From contig CAJXNL010000008.1 in the NCBI GenBank assembly GCA_913057195.1, positions 1 to 64,000 on the forward strand: a stretch of 64,000 nt of DNA, read 5' to 3'. This document shows positions 40,599 through 50,484 of the stretch, one piece after another. The position numbers were made by a program, and so were the translations under genes. The notes beneath the pieces were generated by a model. That model was not told the DNA's origin. It saw only the letters and a program-made list of their open reading frames with translations, and searched no databases. This DNA is from an uncultured Wenzhouxiangella sp. GTDB lineage: Bacteria > Pseudomonadota > Gammaproteobacteria > Xanthomonadales > Wenzhouxiangellaceae. Numbering within the stretch: position 1 is the first letter of the stretch; every line of letters starts with the position of its first letter.

Positions 40599-41698
40599 GA
40601 CTCGTCTCCTGAATCGCTTTGGTCGTCTGCTTTGGCCGCTGTTTTCTTGGCCACTTTTTTAGCTGTTTTCTTTTTGGCCGCTTTTTTCTTCGTGACTTTT
40701 TTCTTGGTTGCTTTTTTCTTCGCGACCTTTTTAGAGGCGGGTGCCGCAGCCGGTGCGGGCGCCTCGCTGGGTGCGTCTTCGGCCTCGGTGCTGGCTTCGC
40801 TTTCTGCTGGAGTTGACTCTAGGGCAGCGTTTTCAGAGGCCTCAGCTTTCGGTTTGCTTGCGGCGGCGACTTTCTTTTTCTTAGCCACTTTTTTCTTAGT
40901 GACTTTGGCTGCAGGCTTGTCGGTTTGCGGTGGCGCATCGGAGGCCACAATTGGGTTGCCGTCTGCGTCAAGCTCGACAAACTCATCGTCACCCTGTGCT
41001 GGCCCTGGCGCGGGTGCCGACGCGCGCCCTTCCAAAATCGCGTCCGCCGCCATTTGTGTGTACAAACGGATGGCCCGAATCGCATCGTCATTGCCTGGGA
41101 TGACATAGTCAATGTCATCAGGAGAGTGGTTGGTATCCACCACGGCAATCACCGGAATCCCCAGTTTTTTGGCTTCGGCCACGGCGATGGACTCGTGACC
41201 GACATCGATCACAAACAGCGCATCGGGCAAGCCCTTCATGTCTTTAATACCGCCCAAGCTCTGTTGGAGCTTGTCGCGTTCGCGGGTCAGCTGCAACACT
41301 TCTTTTTTAACCAGGCGCTCAAAGCTGCCATCGGTCTCCATCTGCTCGAGCTCTTTGAGTCGGTTGATGGACTGGCGAACGGTTCTGAAGTTGGTCAGCA
41401 TGCCACCGAGCCAGCGGTGTGAGACATACGGGCTGTTGCAACGCGCGGCCTCTTCCGAGATGGCCTGACTGGCAGCGCGCTTGGTGCCGACGAACATGAC
41501 GGTGCCGCGACGAGCAGCCAAGCGACTTAAGAAATCCAGTGACTCTTTAAAAAGAGGCAGGGTCTCTTCGAGGTTGATGATGTGGATTTTGCCCCGGGCC
41601 CCGAAGATGAACGGTTCCATTTTGGGGTTCCAGTACCGGGTCTGGTGACCAAAGTGAACGCCTGCTTCCAGCATTTGGCGCATGGTGACATTTGGCAT
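40595..41698 (-). CDS. rpsB: 30S ribosomal protein S2 with a long Lys/Ala-rich C-terminal tail
   Basis: 367 residues from ATG 41698 (AAGGA 9 bases upstream); S2 is usually about 240-250. Residues 1 to about 226 are a normal S2 ([44 protein letters not shown], ending AADAILEGR). The remaining about 140 residues are low-complexity: an acidic/Pro-Ala linker ([12 protein letters not shown]) and two lysine-rich blocks ([19 protein letters not shown], and [20 protein letters not shown]) separated by an acidic Glu/Ser/Ala section, ending SDSGDES. The downstream tsf start overlaps the stop by 4 bases, so the tail is genuinely in frame. It resembles tails of AlgP/histone-H1-like proteins. Confidence 0.95.
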   Translation of the reverse strand: MPNVTMRQMLEAGVHFGHQTRYWNPKMEPFIFGARGKIHIINLEETLPLFKESLDFLSRLAARRGTVMFVGTKRAASQAISEEAARCNSPYVSHRWLGGMLTNFRTVRQSINRLKELEQMETDGSFERLVKKEVLQLTRERDKLQQSLGGIKDMKGLPDALFVIDVGHESIAVAEAKKLGIPVIAVVDTNHSPDDIDYVIPGNDDAIRAIRLYTQMAADAILEGRASAPAPGPAQGDDEFVELDADGNPIVASDAPPQTDKPAAKVTKKKVAKKKKVAAASKPKAEASENAALESTPAESEASTEAEDAPSEAPAPAAAPASKKVAKKKATKKKVTKKKAAKKKTAKKVAKKTAAKADDQSDSGDES

Positions 41699-41809
41699 GA
41701 TCTTGCATCCTTGTTGTGTTGGACAACCCACCATCGTCCCGAGGCTTCCAAAAGGGTCGCGACGGATCGAGATGGACTTGTCCGGGGTTTAAGCCTCCGC
41801 ATGGCCTGT

Positions 41810-41849
41810 GGTTGCGAACCGCGGTTTGATCAATCAAACCGTGGCAACC
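41810..41849 (-). promoter_or_regulatory. Nested hairpin in the rpsB mRNA leader (possible S2 autoregulatory site)
   Basis: CGGTTTGAT (41822-41830) and ATCAAACCG (41833-41841) make a perfect 9-bp inverted repeat with a 2-base centre. They are enclosed by GGTTGC (41810-41815) and GCAACC (41844-41849), a second 6-bp stem. It lies 111-151 bases before the rpsB start within the transcribed leader of about 190 bases. In E. coli S2 represses its own rpsB-tsf mRNA through the leader; equivalence here is inference. No T-run follows, so it is not a terminator. Confidence 0.5.
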
Positions 41850-41891
41850 CCGCACCACTTAACGACCAGCGTGTGTCGATAAATCCCGCCA

Positions 41892-41921
41892 ATTATAGCT
41901 TGGGCGGCGCGCGCCGGGCAA
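41892..41921 (-). promoter_or_regulatory. rpsB promoter
   Basis: On the minus strand a perfect TATAAT (41892-41897) is preceded by 18 bases and TTGCCC (41916-41921). A GC-rich stretch (GGCGGG) follows the -10, like the discriminator of stringently controlled ribosomal-protein promoters. It would give a leader of about 190 bases for rpsB-tsf and the genes behind them. Confidence 0.7.
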
Positions 41922-41965
41922 GCCCCGGCAACGCCCATGCGCCTGTTTTCCAGCCCGGTTGGCTT

Positions 41966-41971
41966 TAAAAT
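41966..41971 (+). promoter_or_regulatory. Candidate -10 (TAAAAT) of trhO, leaderless spacing
   Basis: TAAAAT ends 7 bases before ATG 41979. The only purines between (AGAGCGG) touch the ATG and cannot serve as a normal Shine-Dalgarno. The -35 is weak (TGTTTT region). Back to back with the rpsB promoter, whose -35 is 45 bases away. Confidence 0.4.
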
Positions 41972-41978
41972 AGAGCGG

Positions 41979-42896
41979 ATGATGCTTTTGAGTGCCTATC
42001 AATTCGTTGATTTAGATCGTCTGGCGCTAAAACAGGCCGATTTGCGCGCCCAGGCCAAGCGCTTGGGCTTGATTGGCACCGTGGTCATCGCTCGCGAGGG
42101 CATCAACTTCTCGTTGGGGGGGTCGCGGCCTCAATTGGATGATTGGCAGGCCTATTTGGCCCAAGCGCACGGGATTGATCAGCTGGTCACCAATTTTCAG
42201 CCCGTTGAGGCGGTGCCATTCTTGCGTTTGCGGGTTCGCATCCGCCCAGAAATCATCACCTTTGACCCCGACATCCAGCCCCATCATGCCGGCACCGCCG
42301 AGCACGTCGAGCCGCCGAGGTGGCATGCCTTGATTCAAGACCCCAACGTTCAGCTTGTTGATACACGCAACGACAACGAGTGCCAGGTGGGGAGCTTCGC
42401 CGGGGCACAAAATCCGCACATCGAAAAGTTCAGTGAGTTCGCTGAGTGGGCCACGAGACATTTGGACCCCACGCGGCCGGTGGCCATGTTTTGCACCGGG
42501 GGCGTACGCTGTGAGAAAGCGGGCACCCACCTCAAAAGCCATGGGTTTGGTGAGGTCTATCAGCTCAAAGGCGGTATTCTTAATTACTTACAACAGATCG
42601 ATCAAGATCAGTCGCTGTGGGATGGAGAGTGCTTTGTGTTCGATGACCGCATCGCGGTGGATCATGCGCTTAAACCCACCGATCAGGGCATTTGCGCGGG
42701 GTGTCGCAACCCTGTGGAGGGTCTCGATGCCCATCATTTACCGCCTTGGGATGAGACCGGGCAGTGCTCGATCTGTCAGCAGCGGTTTAGCCAGGACAAA
42801 ATCGCCGGCATAAAAGAGCGGATTCGGCAAATGGCTTTGGCGCGCGAGCGTGGCGCGAAGCATCTGGGTCCCCAAGGCCAGGACCAAAACGGCTGA
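41979..42896 (+). CDS. trhO: tRNA uridine-34 hydroxylase (rhodanese-type)
   Basis: O2-dependent hydroxylation of U34 in tRNA to 5-hydroxyuridine. 305 residues from ATG 41979. N-terminal ferredoxin-like domain with TVVIAREGINFSLGG; rhodanese domain with VDTRNDNEC and catalytic Cys172 in MFCTGGVRCEKAG; C-terminal cysteine cluster (CAGCRNP and CSICQQRF) likely binding zinc. The N-terminus of the longer open frame does not fit the family. Divergent from rpsB and convergent with proS. Confidence 0.92.
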   Translation: MMLLSAYQFVDLDRLALKQADLRAQAKRLGLIGTVVIAREGINFSLGGSRPQLDDWQAYLAQAHGIDQLVTNFQPVEAVPFLRLRVRIRPEIITFDPDIQPHHAGTAEHVEPPRWHALIQDPNVQLVDTRNDNECQVGSFAGAQNPHIEKFSEFAEWATRHLDPTRPVAMFCTGGVRCEKAGTHLKSHGFGEVYQLKGGILNYLQQIDQDQSLWDGECFVFDDRIAVDHALKPTDQGICAGCRNPVEGLDAHHLPPWDETGQCSICQQRFSQDKIAGIKERIRQMALARERGAKHLGPQGQDQNG

Positions 42897-42958
42897 GCTT
42901 TTGCGGTTGAGCTCAGACGGTGGCGCGCACTTGAAAGGCGGTTGAAGCCGATGCGGGC

Positions 42959-44671
42959 TTAATGCTCGATCAATGACAGCAGGTGGGCTTTGGCGTCTTC
43001 CAGTGGCATGACCACCCGCGCTTGACCGCGCGGCTGATACTCACATTCACCCTGATCCAATCCTCGATCTGACAACACCACGCTGTGCGGGATCCCCAAC
43101 AGCTCCGCATCGGCGAACATCACTCCGGGGCGTTGGTTGCGATCGTCGAGCAGCACCTCTACGCCCGCTTCAGTCAGCGTTTGATACCAATCTTCAGCGG
43201 TTTCGCGGACCCGATGTGATTTGTGGCCATTGAGCGGCAAGAGCACAACCTGAAATGGCGCCATCGGCGCGGGCCAAATGATGCCCCGATCATCGTGATT
43301 TTGTTCGATCGCTGCCGCCACAATCCGAGATACGCCAATGCCATAGCAGCCCATCAAAGGGTGCATGGCTTTGCCGTTTTCATCCATGACCACCGCGTTC
43401 ATGGCTTGAGAGTATTTGTCGCCCAATTGGAAGATGTGGCCCACCTCGATGCCACGGATCAATTCAATCTCGCCTGAGCCATCAGGCGCGGGGTCACCGG
43501 CCACCACCTTTCTCAAGTCAGCCACGGCGGGCAGTGCCACGTCACGGCCCCAATTGATGCCGAAGTGGTGTTGGCCGTCGACGTTGGCGCCAGCGCTGAA
43601 ATCGCTCATGAGCGCGACTTGACGATCGACCACCATTGGGATGGGCAGGTTGACCGGGCCAAGCGAGCCTGGATGCGCGCCCGTGGCCTGTTTGATCTTT
43701 TCATCGCTGGCGAAGGTCAGCGGACTGGCGACTTCAGGGCGTTTTTCGGCTTTGACTTCGTTGAGTTCATGGTCGCCACGCACCAGCAGCGCAATCAGCT
43801 CGTGATCGGCGTCAGGGTGGGCTTCAACAACCAATGTCTTGACGGTTTTTTCAATGGGCTGATCGAATTGCTCGACCAGATCATCAATGGTTTTGGCATT
43901 GGGCGTGTCCACAACCTCCAAATCTCGCTGAGGGGGGTCAAGCTCGCCGATCGCCACGCCCTCGGCGCGCTCCACGTTGGCGGCATACTGTGTATCGGGG
44001 ACGTGAGCCAATTGGTCCTCCCCAGAATCGGCCAAGACATGGAACTCATGACTGGTGGCGCCGCCGATGTTTCCAGAATCCGCTTCCACAGCTTTAAACA
44101 GCAGCCCCAGTCTTTCAAAAATGGCCGTGTAGGCGTCAAACATGACTTGATAAAACGAATCCAAAGACGCCTCGTCCATATGAAACGAGTACCCATCTTT
44201 CATCAAAAACTCGCGCGCCCGCATCACGCCAAACCGCGGCCTGATCTCATCTCTAAATTTGGTTTGGATCTGATAAAAACAAATGGGCAGCTGTTTGTAG
44301 GAGCGAAGCTCGGCGCGCGCAAAATCGGTGATCACCTCTTCGTGCGTGGGGCCAAACGCAAATTCGCGTCCAGCACGGTCGGTGATCTTTAAAAGAAGCG
44401 GCCCAAAAGCATCCCAGCGATCGGTCTCTTGCCAGAGCTCAGACGGCTGGATGGCAGGCATCAAAAGCTCGAGACACCCTGCTTTATCCATTTCTTCTCT
44501 GACCACTTGCTCGACTTTTCGAAGCACGCGAAGGCCCAATGGCGTCCATGTGTAAATGCCTGAGGTCAACTTTCGAATCATGCCCGATCGGATCATCAGC
44601 TGATGGCTGACAATTTCGGCATCGTTGGGCACTTCTTTTTGGGTGGCCAAATGAAACTGTGAGATTTTCAT
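42959..44671 (-). CDS. proS: Prolyl-tRNA synthetase, bacterial type
   Basis: Charges tRNA-Pro; 570 residues, class II, with the bacterial insertion editing domain. Motif 2 region [21 protein letters not shown] (about 138-158), [11 protein letters not shown], the INS editing domain about 225-385, and C-terminal anticodon-binding domain with [25 protein letters not shown] split around 510-535. A good promoter lies at 44711-44740. Divergent from pssA. Confidence 0.97.
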   Translation of the reverse strand: MKISQFHLATQKEVPNDAEIVSHQLMIRSGMIRKLTSGIYTWTPLGLRVLRKVEQVVREEMDKAGCLELLMPAIQPSELWQETDRWDAFGPLLLKITDRAGREFAFGPTHEEVITDFARAELRSYKQLPICFYQIQTKFRDEIRPRFGVMRAREFLMKDGYSFHMDEASLDSFYQVMFDAYTAIFERLGLLFKAVEADSGNIGGATSHEFHVLADSGEDQLAHVPDTQYAANVERAEGVAIGELDPPQRDLEVVDTPNAKTIDDLVEQFDQPIEKTVKTLVVEAHPDADHELIALLVRGDHELNEVKAEKRPEVASPLTFASDEKIKQATGAHPGSLGPVNLPIPMVVDRQVALMSDFSAGANVDGQHHFGINWGRDVALPAVADLRKVVAGDPAPDGSGEIELIRGIEVGHIFQLGDKYSQAMNAVVMDENGKAMHPLMGCYGIGVSRIVAAAIEQNHDDRGIIWPAPMAPFQVVLLPLNGHKSHRVRETAEDWYQTLTEAGVEVLLDDRNQRPGVMFADAELLGIPHSVVLSDRGLDQGECEYQPRGQARVVMPLEDAKAHLLSLIEH

Positions 44672-44710
44672 GCGAGCGAGAGCGTGATGCTTCCGTTAAA
44701 ACAAACCGTC

Positions 44711-44740
44711 ATCATAGCAGGAGATGACCCATTGACCCAA
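44711..44740 (-). promoter_or_regulatory. proS promoter
   Basis: TATGAT (44711-44716) with an extended TGC just upstream, 18-base spacer, and TTGGGT (44735-44740) as -35, read on the minus strand. Predicted leader about 35 bases. The -35 overlaps a small inverted repeat (CCATTG/CAATGG) whose meaning is unknown. Confidence 0.5.
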
Positions 44741-44761
44741 TGGTGATAACCTGACGCAGCT

Positions 44762-45529
44762 ATGGCGTCGAACACTCCAAAAAAAGCACGTGGCGCATTC
44801 TTACTGCCCAACGCGTTCACCACCGCGGCACTGTTGGCCGGGTTCTACGCCATCATTGCCTCGTTTAATGGCGACATCATTGCAGCATGCGTGGCGATTT
44901 TGGTCGCCGGTATCTTGGATGGGGTGGATGGTCGGATTGCGCGCATGACCAATACCCAATCGGCATTTGGCGTGCAATATGACAGCCTGTCGGATTTGGT
45001 GTCCTTCGGAATGGCGCCTGGCTTTTTGGCCTTTGCCTGGGTGTCGTCAGCTTTGGGTGCGCCGGACACCACCACCGCCAAGCTCGGCTGGTTGGCGGCA
45101 TTTTTTTACACCGCATGTGCCGCGCTTCGGCTGGCCCGATTCAATACCCAAGCTGGCGTGGCGGATAAGGCTTATTTCCAAGGCATGGCGACGCCGGCGG
45201 CGGCGGGGACGTTGATGTCGACGGTGTGGTTTTCGATCGACCGAGGCGTTCCGTCTGAGGTGATGGCCGGACCGGTGCTGATCTTGATGGTGCTGCTGGG
45301 CGCGCTGATGGTCTCGGGCATTCGATATTTCAGTTTCAAGCAAGCACCGACCAGCGGCAGGGTGCCGATCACCAAGGTGTTGGTGGTGATTGCGGTGCTG
45401 ACTTTGCTGGCCATTGACTTGCCTGCGGTGTTGTTGGCCATCGGGGTGAGCTATACCTTGTCGGGGCCTTTGCTCACCGTCAAGGGCCGCTACGCCGCGC
45501 AACGTCGGCGTCGACGAGGTCAGGAGTAG
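44762..45529 (+). CDS. pssA: CDP-diacylglycerol-serine O-phosphatidyltransferase
   Basis: Makes phosphatidylserine, precursor of phosphatidylethanolamine, from CDP-DAG. 255 residues with about seven hydrophobic spans. CDP-alcohol phosphotransferase signature DGVDGRIARM plus downstream YDSLSDLVSFG at about 58-85 (D-G-x2-A/G-R-x8-G-x3-D-x3-D type). It is the integral-membrane type, not the E. coli soluble type. holD follows directly in the same direction. Confidence 0.92.
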   Translation: MASNTPKKARGAFLLPNAFTTAALLAGFYAIIASFNGDIIAACVAILVAGILDGVDGRIARMTNTQSAFGVQYDSLSDLVSFGMAPGFLAFAWVSSALGAPDTTTAKLGWLAAFFYTACAALRLARFNTQAGVADKAYFQGMATPAAAGTLMSTVWFSIDRGVPSEVMAGPVLILMVLLGALMVSGIRYFSFKQAPTSGRVPITKVLVVIAVLTLLAIDLPAVLLAIGVSYTLSGPLLTVKGRYAAQRRRRRGQE

Positions 45530-45532
45530 GTG

Positions 45533-45958
45533 ATGTCGCGACTGACCCGTGTTCAGCATCAGCGTCTGAACGCCATGGGCATCAATGTGTGGACCCGTCG
45601 GCACGCCAGCGGCGGAGTAGACCAGCTGAGAATTCGATTGGCCAGCGGTGATGGGCGGTGGGTATTGGTCCAGCGCCAGCCGTGGCGCGGTCAGTTCGAT
45701 GCCTTGCTCGCTGATATCACCGCGACTTTGGGCGTGGCGGATTGTCGCTTTGGTCAGTGGGCCAAGAGCCAGGAGGCCGGCGTCGGGGTGTCTGAGTTGG
45801 CTGAGCGCGGGGTTCAACGCGTCTTGTCCTTCGGCCCGCCTCCACGTCCACTGGAGGCCTCTGAAGTGATTGAGGTGCCGACACTGCAAGCCATCCATGA
45901 CGACCCTGAAGCCAAGCGGGCGTTATGGCGCCAACTGCAAACCGCCCGGTTGAACTGA
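45533..45958 (+). CDS. holD: DNA polymerase III psi subunit (HolD-like)
   Basis: 141 residues, poorly conserved family. It resembles E. coli HolD at both ends: N-terminal HQRLNAMGINVWTRR against QLQQLGITQWSLRR, and C-terminal AIHDDPEAKRALWRQL against DLRANPTARAALWQQI. Position directly before rimI is the same as in E. coli holD-rimI. Psi links the clamp loader to chi (HolC, encoded at 50065). Start ATG 45533 has AGGAG (45522-45526) 6 bases upstream; a GTG at 45530 is adjacent. The stop overlaps rimI (TGATG). Confidence 0.75.
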   Translation: MSRLTRVQHQRLNAMGINVWTRRHASGGVDQLRIRLASGDGRWVLVQRQPWRGQFDALLADITATLGVADCRFGQWAKSQEAGVGVSELAERGVQRVLSFGPPPRPLEASEVIEVPTLQAIHDDPEAKRALWRQLQTARLN

Positions 45959-46482
45959 TGGCTGCGCGCTGGGACACCATGCCTGTCTCAACGGATCGGT
46001 CGATCCGGCGCTTGGCTGAGGACGATGTCGCGGCGGTGATGGCCATTGAAACGAAAGCGTATGACTTTCCTTGGAGCCTGCCCATTTTCAAAGACTGCTT
46101 GCGGGCGGGGTACGCGTGCCATGGGATGTTTGAGTCGGGTGAGTTGCTGGGCTATGCGATTGTCTCAAGCGCACTGGATGAGGCGCATCTTTTGAATTTG
46201 TGTGTGCGCCACGAAGCGCGCCGGCAGGGGTTGGCCGAGGGGTTGCTCGATCATGCCTTGACCGATGCGGCATTGCTGGGTGTGGATCGGTGTTTTTTAG
46301 AGGTCAGACCCTCAAATAAGCCCGCTCGAAGGCTGTATCAAAAATCCGGTTTTCGGGTCATCGGCCGGCGGCCTGGCTACTATCCAAGCCACGCGGGACG
46401 AGAGGACGCGTGGGTGATGATGTGCCACCTCAGCGAGCGGCCTCGGCTCGAATTCGAACACCCCCCAGCTGACCCCCTTTGA
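45958..46482 (+). CDS. rimI: Ribosomal protein S18-alanine N-acetyltransferase
   Basis: GNAT acetyltransferase, 174 residues from ATG 45958, which overlaps the holD stop; ATG 45925 (inside holD) and 45979 are alternatives. RimI features: IETKAYDFPWSLPIFKDCL, LLNLCVRHEARRQGLAEGLL (acetyl-CoA pyrophosphate-binding), FLEVRPSNKPARRLYQKSGF and GRRPGYYPS. The C-terminus is about 15 residues longer than usual (ERPRLEFEHPPADPL), and that tail is encoded opposite the convergent methyltransferase gene (53-base overlap). Confidence 0.9.
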   Translation: MAARWDTMPVSTDRSIRRLAEDDVAAVMAIETKAYDFPWSLPIFKDCLRAGYACHGMFESGELLGYAIVSSALDEAHLLNLCVRHEARRQGLAEGLLDHALTDAALLGVDRCFLEVRPSNKPARRLYQKSGFRVIGRRPGYYPSHAGREDAWVMMCHLSERPRLEFEHPPADPL

Positions 46483-47266
46483 ACAAGGTCACCATGACCG
46501 AGTAAAAATGAGCGAGCGCGTCATAAGTGGCTTGGTCATGCACTTTGATGAACGCATCGGCTTGATCTTGAAATGTCCAAAGTCGCTCAGACACAAAGTC
46601 GGTCCACGCCTCGGAGACGTCCTCAAATACGATGTTGGTAAACCCCGCATGACTCAGGTCTTGGATGTATTGCGCCTGATGGGGCAGGTGGGCACAAAAC
46701 ACTTCCTCGGTGAGGGTTTTTTGGGTGGCCTCATCGAGCGGCTGGCGCGCGTAAAAGTCCTCCAAATACATTTGGCCCATGGGTTTGAGCGTCTCTTTGA
46801 GGCATTCAAAAAGCCCGGCGCGATTGGGAATGTGCAACACCGTCAACCAACTGACCACGGCATCGAAGTGATTGGGCGGCAAGGGTGCTGCCAGCACATC
46901 ACCTTGGGTGTGGCGAATGTGGTTATCTAAACCGCAACGCGCTGTCAGCGTTTGTGCCAGCGCATTCAGATCGGCTTGAAGTTCGATGGCCTCGATCTGG
47001 CCACCCAAGCGCTGAGCGATGTAGCGTGCTGGACCACCCAAGCCTGCACCGACGTCCAAGACGGTGTCTTCCCCAGTCAAGCCCAACACGTCAATCGCAT
47101 GCTCGACGGCATCAATGCCGCCATAGTGGAGCTGGTCAAGATCATGTAGGTCGGACGGCCGCAACGCGCCTTTGGCCATCCCTCGGGCAGACAGGGCGCG
47201 CTGCACACGCTCCATTTGGGTGTAGAGCTTCATTTGTTTGATGGCGTTGGGCGCGGTCATCTGCAT
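46430..47266 (-). CDS. Class I SAM-dependent methyltransferase, substrate unknown
   Basis: 278 residues. SAM-binding motif VLDVGAGLGGPARYIA at about 69-84, acidic residue in IEAIELQADLN, and motif IV-like DAVVSWLTVLHI at about 135-146. It is similar in layout to UbiE/sarcosine-dimethylglycine-type methyltransferases acting on small molecules, but the substrate cannot be read from the sequence. It starts 6 bases after the valS stop, so it is the last gene of pepA-holC-valS. Confidence 0.82.
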   Translation of the reverse strand: MQMTAPNAIKQMKLYTQMERVQRALSARGMAKGALRPSDLHDLDQLHYGGIDAVEHAIDVLGLTGEDTVLDVGAGLGGPARYIAQRLGGQIEAIELQADLNALAQTLTARCGLDNHIRHTQGDVLAAPLPPNHFDAVVSWLTVLHIPNRAGLFECLKETLKPMGQMYLEDFYARQPLDEATQKTLTEEVFCAHLPHQAQYIQDLSHAGFTNIVFEDVSEAWTDFVSERLWTFQDQADAFIKVHDQATYDALAHFYSVMVTLFKGGQLGGVRIRAEAAR

Positions 47267-47272
47267 GATCGC

Positions 47273-50068
47273 CTAAGCCAGCGACTTCAGCTTGTCGATT
47301 TGGTTGGTCAGCGCCTTGACCGTCTGTTGGTGTTGTTCCAATCGCTCGCGCTCTTTTTCAACCACCGCTTCGGGGGCATTGGCCACAAAGCGCTCATTGG
47401 CCAGCTTCTTCTCGGTGCTGGTGAGCCCTTTGGTTTCTTTATCGAGCTGTTTGTTCAGCCGTTCGAGCTCTTCTTTGATGTCCACCAAGCCTGCCAGCGG
47501 GATCAACAATCGCATTGACCCCACCAAAGCGACCGCCGCACCCTCGGCCGGGTCGCCAGCCGTGGTGTCGGGCTCGAGCCAGTCAATGGACGACAGCCGT
47601 GCCAATCGCGCCACCCAAGGGCCCAGCCGATCCATGCGGCGTTGATCGTCGTCGCTGCCTTGCTGAATCAACAGCGGCATCGGCTTGCCGGGGGCCAGGC
47701 CAAGTTCAGTGCGGGTGGAGCGAATGGCAGAAATCACGGCTTTGAGCCACTCCACATCGGCCGTGGCCTCATGGTCTGCTGTCGGCGCGGTGGGCCAAGG
47801 CTGGGTGCTGATGCTCTCGCCCGAGACCGCCGCGGCCGTTTTGACTTGTTGCCAGAGCTCTTCGGTGATGAAGGGCACGAATGGATGCAGCAGACGACAG
47901 CTGGTCTCGAGCACATGGGCAAGCGTGTGCCGAGTGGCGTTGGCGCAAGCGGGGTCTTCGTTGGCTTGCGGCGTTTGCAGCGCTGGTTTGGCCAGCTCCA
48001 AATACCAATCGCAAAACTCATGCCAAATAAACTCATACAAGGCTTGAGAGGCCAGGTCAAACCGGTACTGATCCAAGGCGTCATCCACGGCATTGATGGT
48101 CTCGCCCAGCCGTGACAGGATCCAACGCGCGGGCGTGTCCAGCGCATCGGCCGGCGGCGTGGCGATGGGATCATGGTCCACGTGCATCAACGTGAACCGT
48201 GCCGCATTCCAAAGCTTATTGAGAAAATGCCGATAGCCTGCACACCGTGATAAGTCGAAGTTGAGATCGCGGCCATGACCGGCCAACGAGGTGAACGTGA
48301 AGCGCAGCGCATCAGCACCGTGGCTGTCGATGCCGTTGGGAAACTCCTGGCGCGTGGCTTTTTCAATGCGCTGGGCCTTGTCAGGCTGCATCAATGACTG
48401 CGTTCGCTTGGTCACCAGCGATTCCAACTCAATGCCATCGATCACATCTAAAGGATCCAACACGTTGCCCCGAGACTTCGACATCTTCTGACCTTCGGCA
48501 TCGCGGATGAGGCCTGTGATGTAGACGGTTTTAAACGGCACTTGCTCGGTGAAGTGGCCGGTCATCATGATCATTCGTGCCACCCAAAAAAAGATGATGT
48601 CAAACCCGGTGACCAACACTTGGGTGGGCAGGTACCGATCAAAGCCCGCCTCGGCCATCCGCTCAGGATTGGGCCAGCCCATCGTGGAATGCGCCCACAG
48701 GGCCGACGAAAACCAGGTCTCTAAGACGTCGTCGTCTTGGTGCAACGCCACTTCATCGTCCAAGCCGTGGTGCTGACGGACCGCGTCTTCATCGCGGCCG
48801 ACGTAGCAGTGCCCTTGCTCGTCATACCACGCCGGAATGCGGTGACCCCACCAAAGCTGTCGGGAGATGCACCAATCTTTGAGATCCTCCATCCAACGGC
48901 GGTAGGTGTTGATCCAGTTGCCCGGCACAAAGTCAATCTGTCCTGACTCGACCAATGACAGCCCCAGCTCGCCGAGCTGATCCATTTTCACAAACCACTG
49001 ATCCGTCAAAAAGGGTTCGATGATTTCGCCCGATCGATCGCCTCTGGGAACCACCATGGCGTGGGGCTTTTCTTCGATTAACAGGCCTTGGGCCCGCAAA
49101 TCTTCCAGCACCCGTGCCCGAGCGACAAAGCGATCGAGCCCCTGATACGGCGTGGGCGCATTGGCATTGATGGTGGCGTCCGGGTTGAAGACGTTGATGG
49201 GGTCAAGCCCGTGGCGCTGGCCGACATCCCAGTCATTGAAGTCATGCGCCGGGGTGATCTTCACACACCCCGTTCCAAACTCAGGATCGACGTAGGCATC
49301 GGCGATGACTGGAATTTCGCGGTCGGTCAAAGGCAGCCGCACGGACTGACCCACCAGATCCTGGTAGCGCTCATCATCTGGGTGGACGGCGATGCACACA
49401 TCCCCAAGCAAGGTCTCAGGGCGCGTGGTGGCCACCACCACATCCCCACGCCCATCGACTCTGGGGTAGCGAATGGACCACAGGTGGCCTTGCTCATCGA
49501 CATTGACCACCTCCAAATCAGAGATCGCGGTTTGCAGCACCGGATCCCAGTTGACCAGCCGCGGCCCGCGGTAGATCAGGCCCTCCTCGTACAGCCGAAC
49601 AAAGGTCTCAATGACCGCCTCAGACAGGTCGGGATCCATTGTGAACCGCTCGCGCGACCAATCTGCTGAGGCGCCCAAGCGGCGCATTTGGGCCGTGATG
49701 GTCGAGCCGGATTGTTCTTTCCACTGCCAAACGCGATCAATGAACTCGGCTCGACTGTAATCGTCGCGAGACTGACCGTCGGCCTCGATTTGGCGGGTGA
49801 CCACCATCTCGGTGGCGATTCCGGCGTGGTCCACCCCCACCTGCCACAGCGCGTCTTTGCCCTGCATGCGCTGATAGCGAATCAACAAATCCATCAGGGT
49901 GTGCTGAAACGCATGCCCCATGTGCAGCGTCCCGGTGACGTTGGGCGGCGGCAGCAAAATGCAGTAGGGCTCGCCGCGACCGGACGGTTTAAACAGGCCA
50001 TCGGCTTCCCACGCGCGGTACCAGCGGTCTTCGATGTCTTCAGGGCGGTAGCTTTTGTCCATGGTCAT
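47273..50068 (-). CDS. valS: Valyl-tRNA synthetase
   Basis: 931 residues from ATG 50068, overlapping the holC stop (ATGA); the open frame upstream lies inside holC. Class I: HIGH-type [15 protein letters not shown] at the N-terminus, CP1 editing domain (about 190-410), KMSKS-type [15 protein letters not shown], anticodon-binding helical domain and the ValS-specific C-terminal coiled coil (last about 65 residues, [14 protein letters not shown] and so on). Confidence 0.97.
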   Translation of the reverse strand: MTMDKSYRPEDIEDRWYRAWEADGLFKPSGRGEPYCILLPPPNVTGTLHMGHAFQHTLMDLLIRYQRMQGKDALWQVGVDHAGIATEMVVTRQIEADGQSRDDYSRAEFIDRVWQWKEQSGSTITAQMRRLGASADWSRERFTMDPDLSEAVIETFVRLYEEGLIYRGPRLVNWDPVLQTAISDLEVVNVDEQGHLWSIRYPRVDGRGDVVVATTRPETLLGDVCIAVHPDDERYQDLVGQSVRLPLTDREIPVIADAYVDPEFGTGCVKITPAHDFNDWDVGQRHGLDPINVFNPDATINANAPTPYQGLDRFVARARVLEDLRAQGLLIEEKPHAMVVPRGDRSGEIIEPFLTDQWFVKMDQLGELGLSLVESGQIDFVPGNWINTYRRWMEDLKDWCISRQLWWGHRIPAWYDEQGHCYVGRDEDAVRQHHGLDDEVALHQDDDVLETWFSSALWAHSTMGWPNPERMAEAGFDRYLPTQVLVTGFDIIFFWVARMIMMTGHFTEQVPFKTVYITGLIRDAEGQKMSKSRGNVLDPLDVIDGIELESLVTKRTQSLMQPDKAQRIEKATRQEFPNGIDSHGADALRFTFTSLAGHGRDLNFDLSRCAGYRHFLNKLWNAARFTLMHVDHDPIATPPADALDTPARWILSRLGETINAVDDALDQYRFDLASQALYEFIWHEFCDWYLELAKPALQTPQANEDPACANATRHTLAHVLETSCRLLHPFVPFITEELWQQVKTAAAVSGESISTQPWPTAPTADHEATADVEWLKAVISAIRSTRTELGLAPGKPMPLLIQQGSDDDQRRMDRLGPWVARLARLSSIDWLEPDTTAGDPAEGAAVALVGSMRLLIPLAGLVDIKEELERLNKQLDKETKGLTSTEKKLANERFVANAPEAVVEKERERLEQHQQTVKALTNQIDKLKSLA

Positions 50069-50472
50069 TTCAATGCGTGGTGGTTCAGTGTCGCGCCGCG
50101 CGCCTGCCACGCGCGCCACCGCGCCCGCAGCGGCTCGCGCGCCTCTTCGGTGGCGGGCACAAGCTCGCATACACGTTCAAAATCACCCGCCGGCAGCGGC
50201 GCATCTGGGCTTAAGTTAATCAACAGTCGAGCCTGGCTGGGGGCTTGGGTCAGGAGACGAATCGGGGCGGTGTCATCGTCTCGCGCGTGTGGAAAAAATC
50301 GCCCGGTGGGCGTAGACCACAGGGTCTCATCGAGCGCGTCCAACTGTTTTTTTGAGGCCACCACGGCAATGTCATCAAGTTGGGGCCAGGCTTTGGAGAC
50401 CAAAAGCGCGGTTACGGTCAATGGATCGGCAAAACGCCCGCCCATTTGATAGAAGTCAACCTGCAAGGTCAC
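50065..50472 (-). CDS. holC: DNA polymerase III chi subunit
   Basis: 135 residues. Links the clamp loader to SSB. Starts VDFYQMGG as in HolC; middle [11 protein letters not shown]-terminal YxxA-like region with [23 protein letters not shown]. Found between pepA and valS as in E. coli. Its partner psi (HolD) is 4.1 kb away. The start is 12 bases after the pepA stop. Confidence 0.88.
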   Translation of the reverse strand: MTLQVDFYQMGGRFADPLTVTALLVSKAWPQLDDIAVVASKKQLDALDETLWSTPTGRFFPHARDDDTAPIRLLTQAPSQARLLINLSPDAPLPAGDFERVCELVPATEEAREPLRARWRAWQARGATLNHHALK

Positions 50473-50484
50473 CGACCCGATGAC

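Noticed and set aside
40595-41020. RpsB tail as a separate histone-like gene or frameshift fusion
   Set aside because: There is no start signal at the boundary and the frame is continuous from the S2 core to the stop overlapped by tsf.
42891-42914. Inverted repeat CTGAGC/GCTCAG at the end of trhO as a terminator
   Set aside because: 12-base loop, only 6 pairs, and no T-run on either strand.
47685-50449. Several long plus-strand frames opposite valS and holC
   Set aside because: All lie fully inside confidently assigned ValS/HolC and show no domain.
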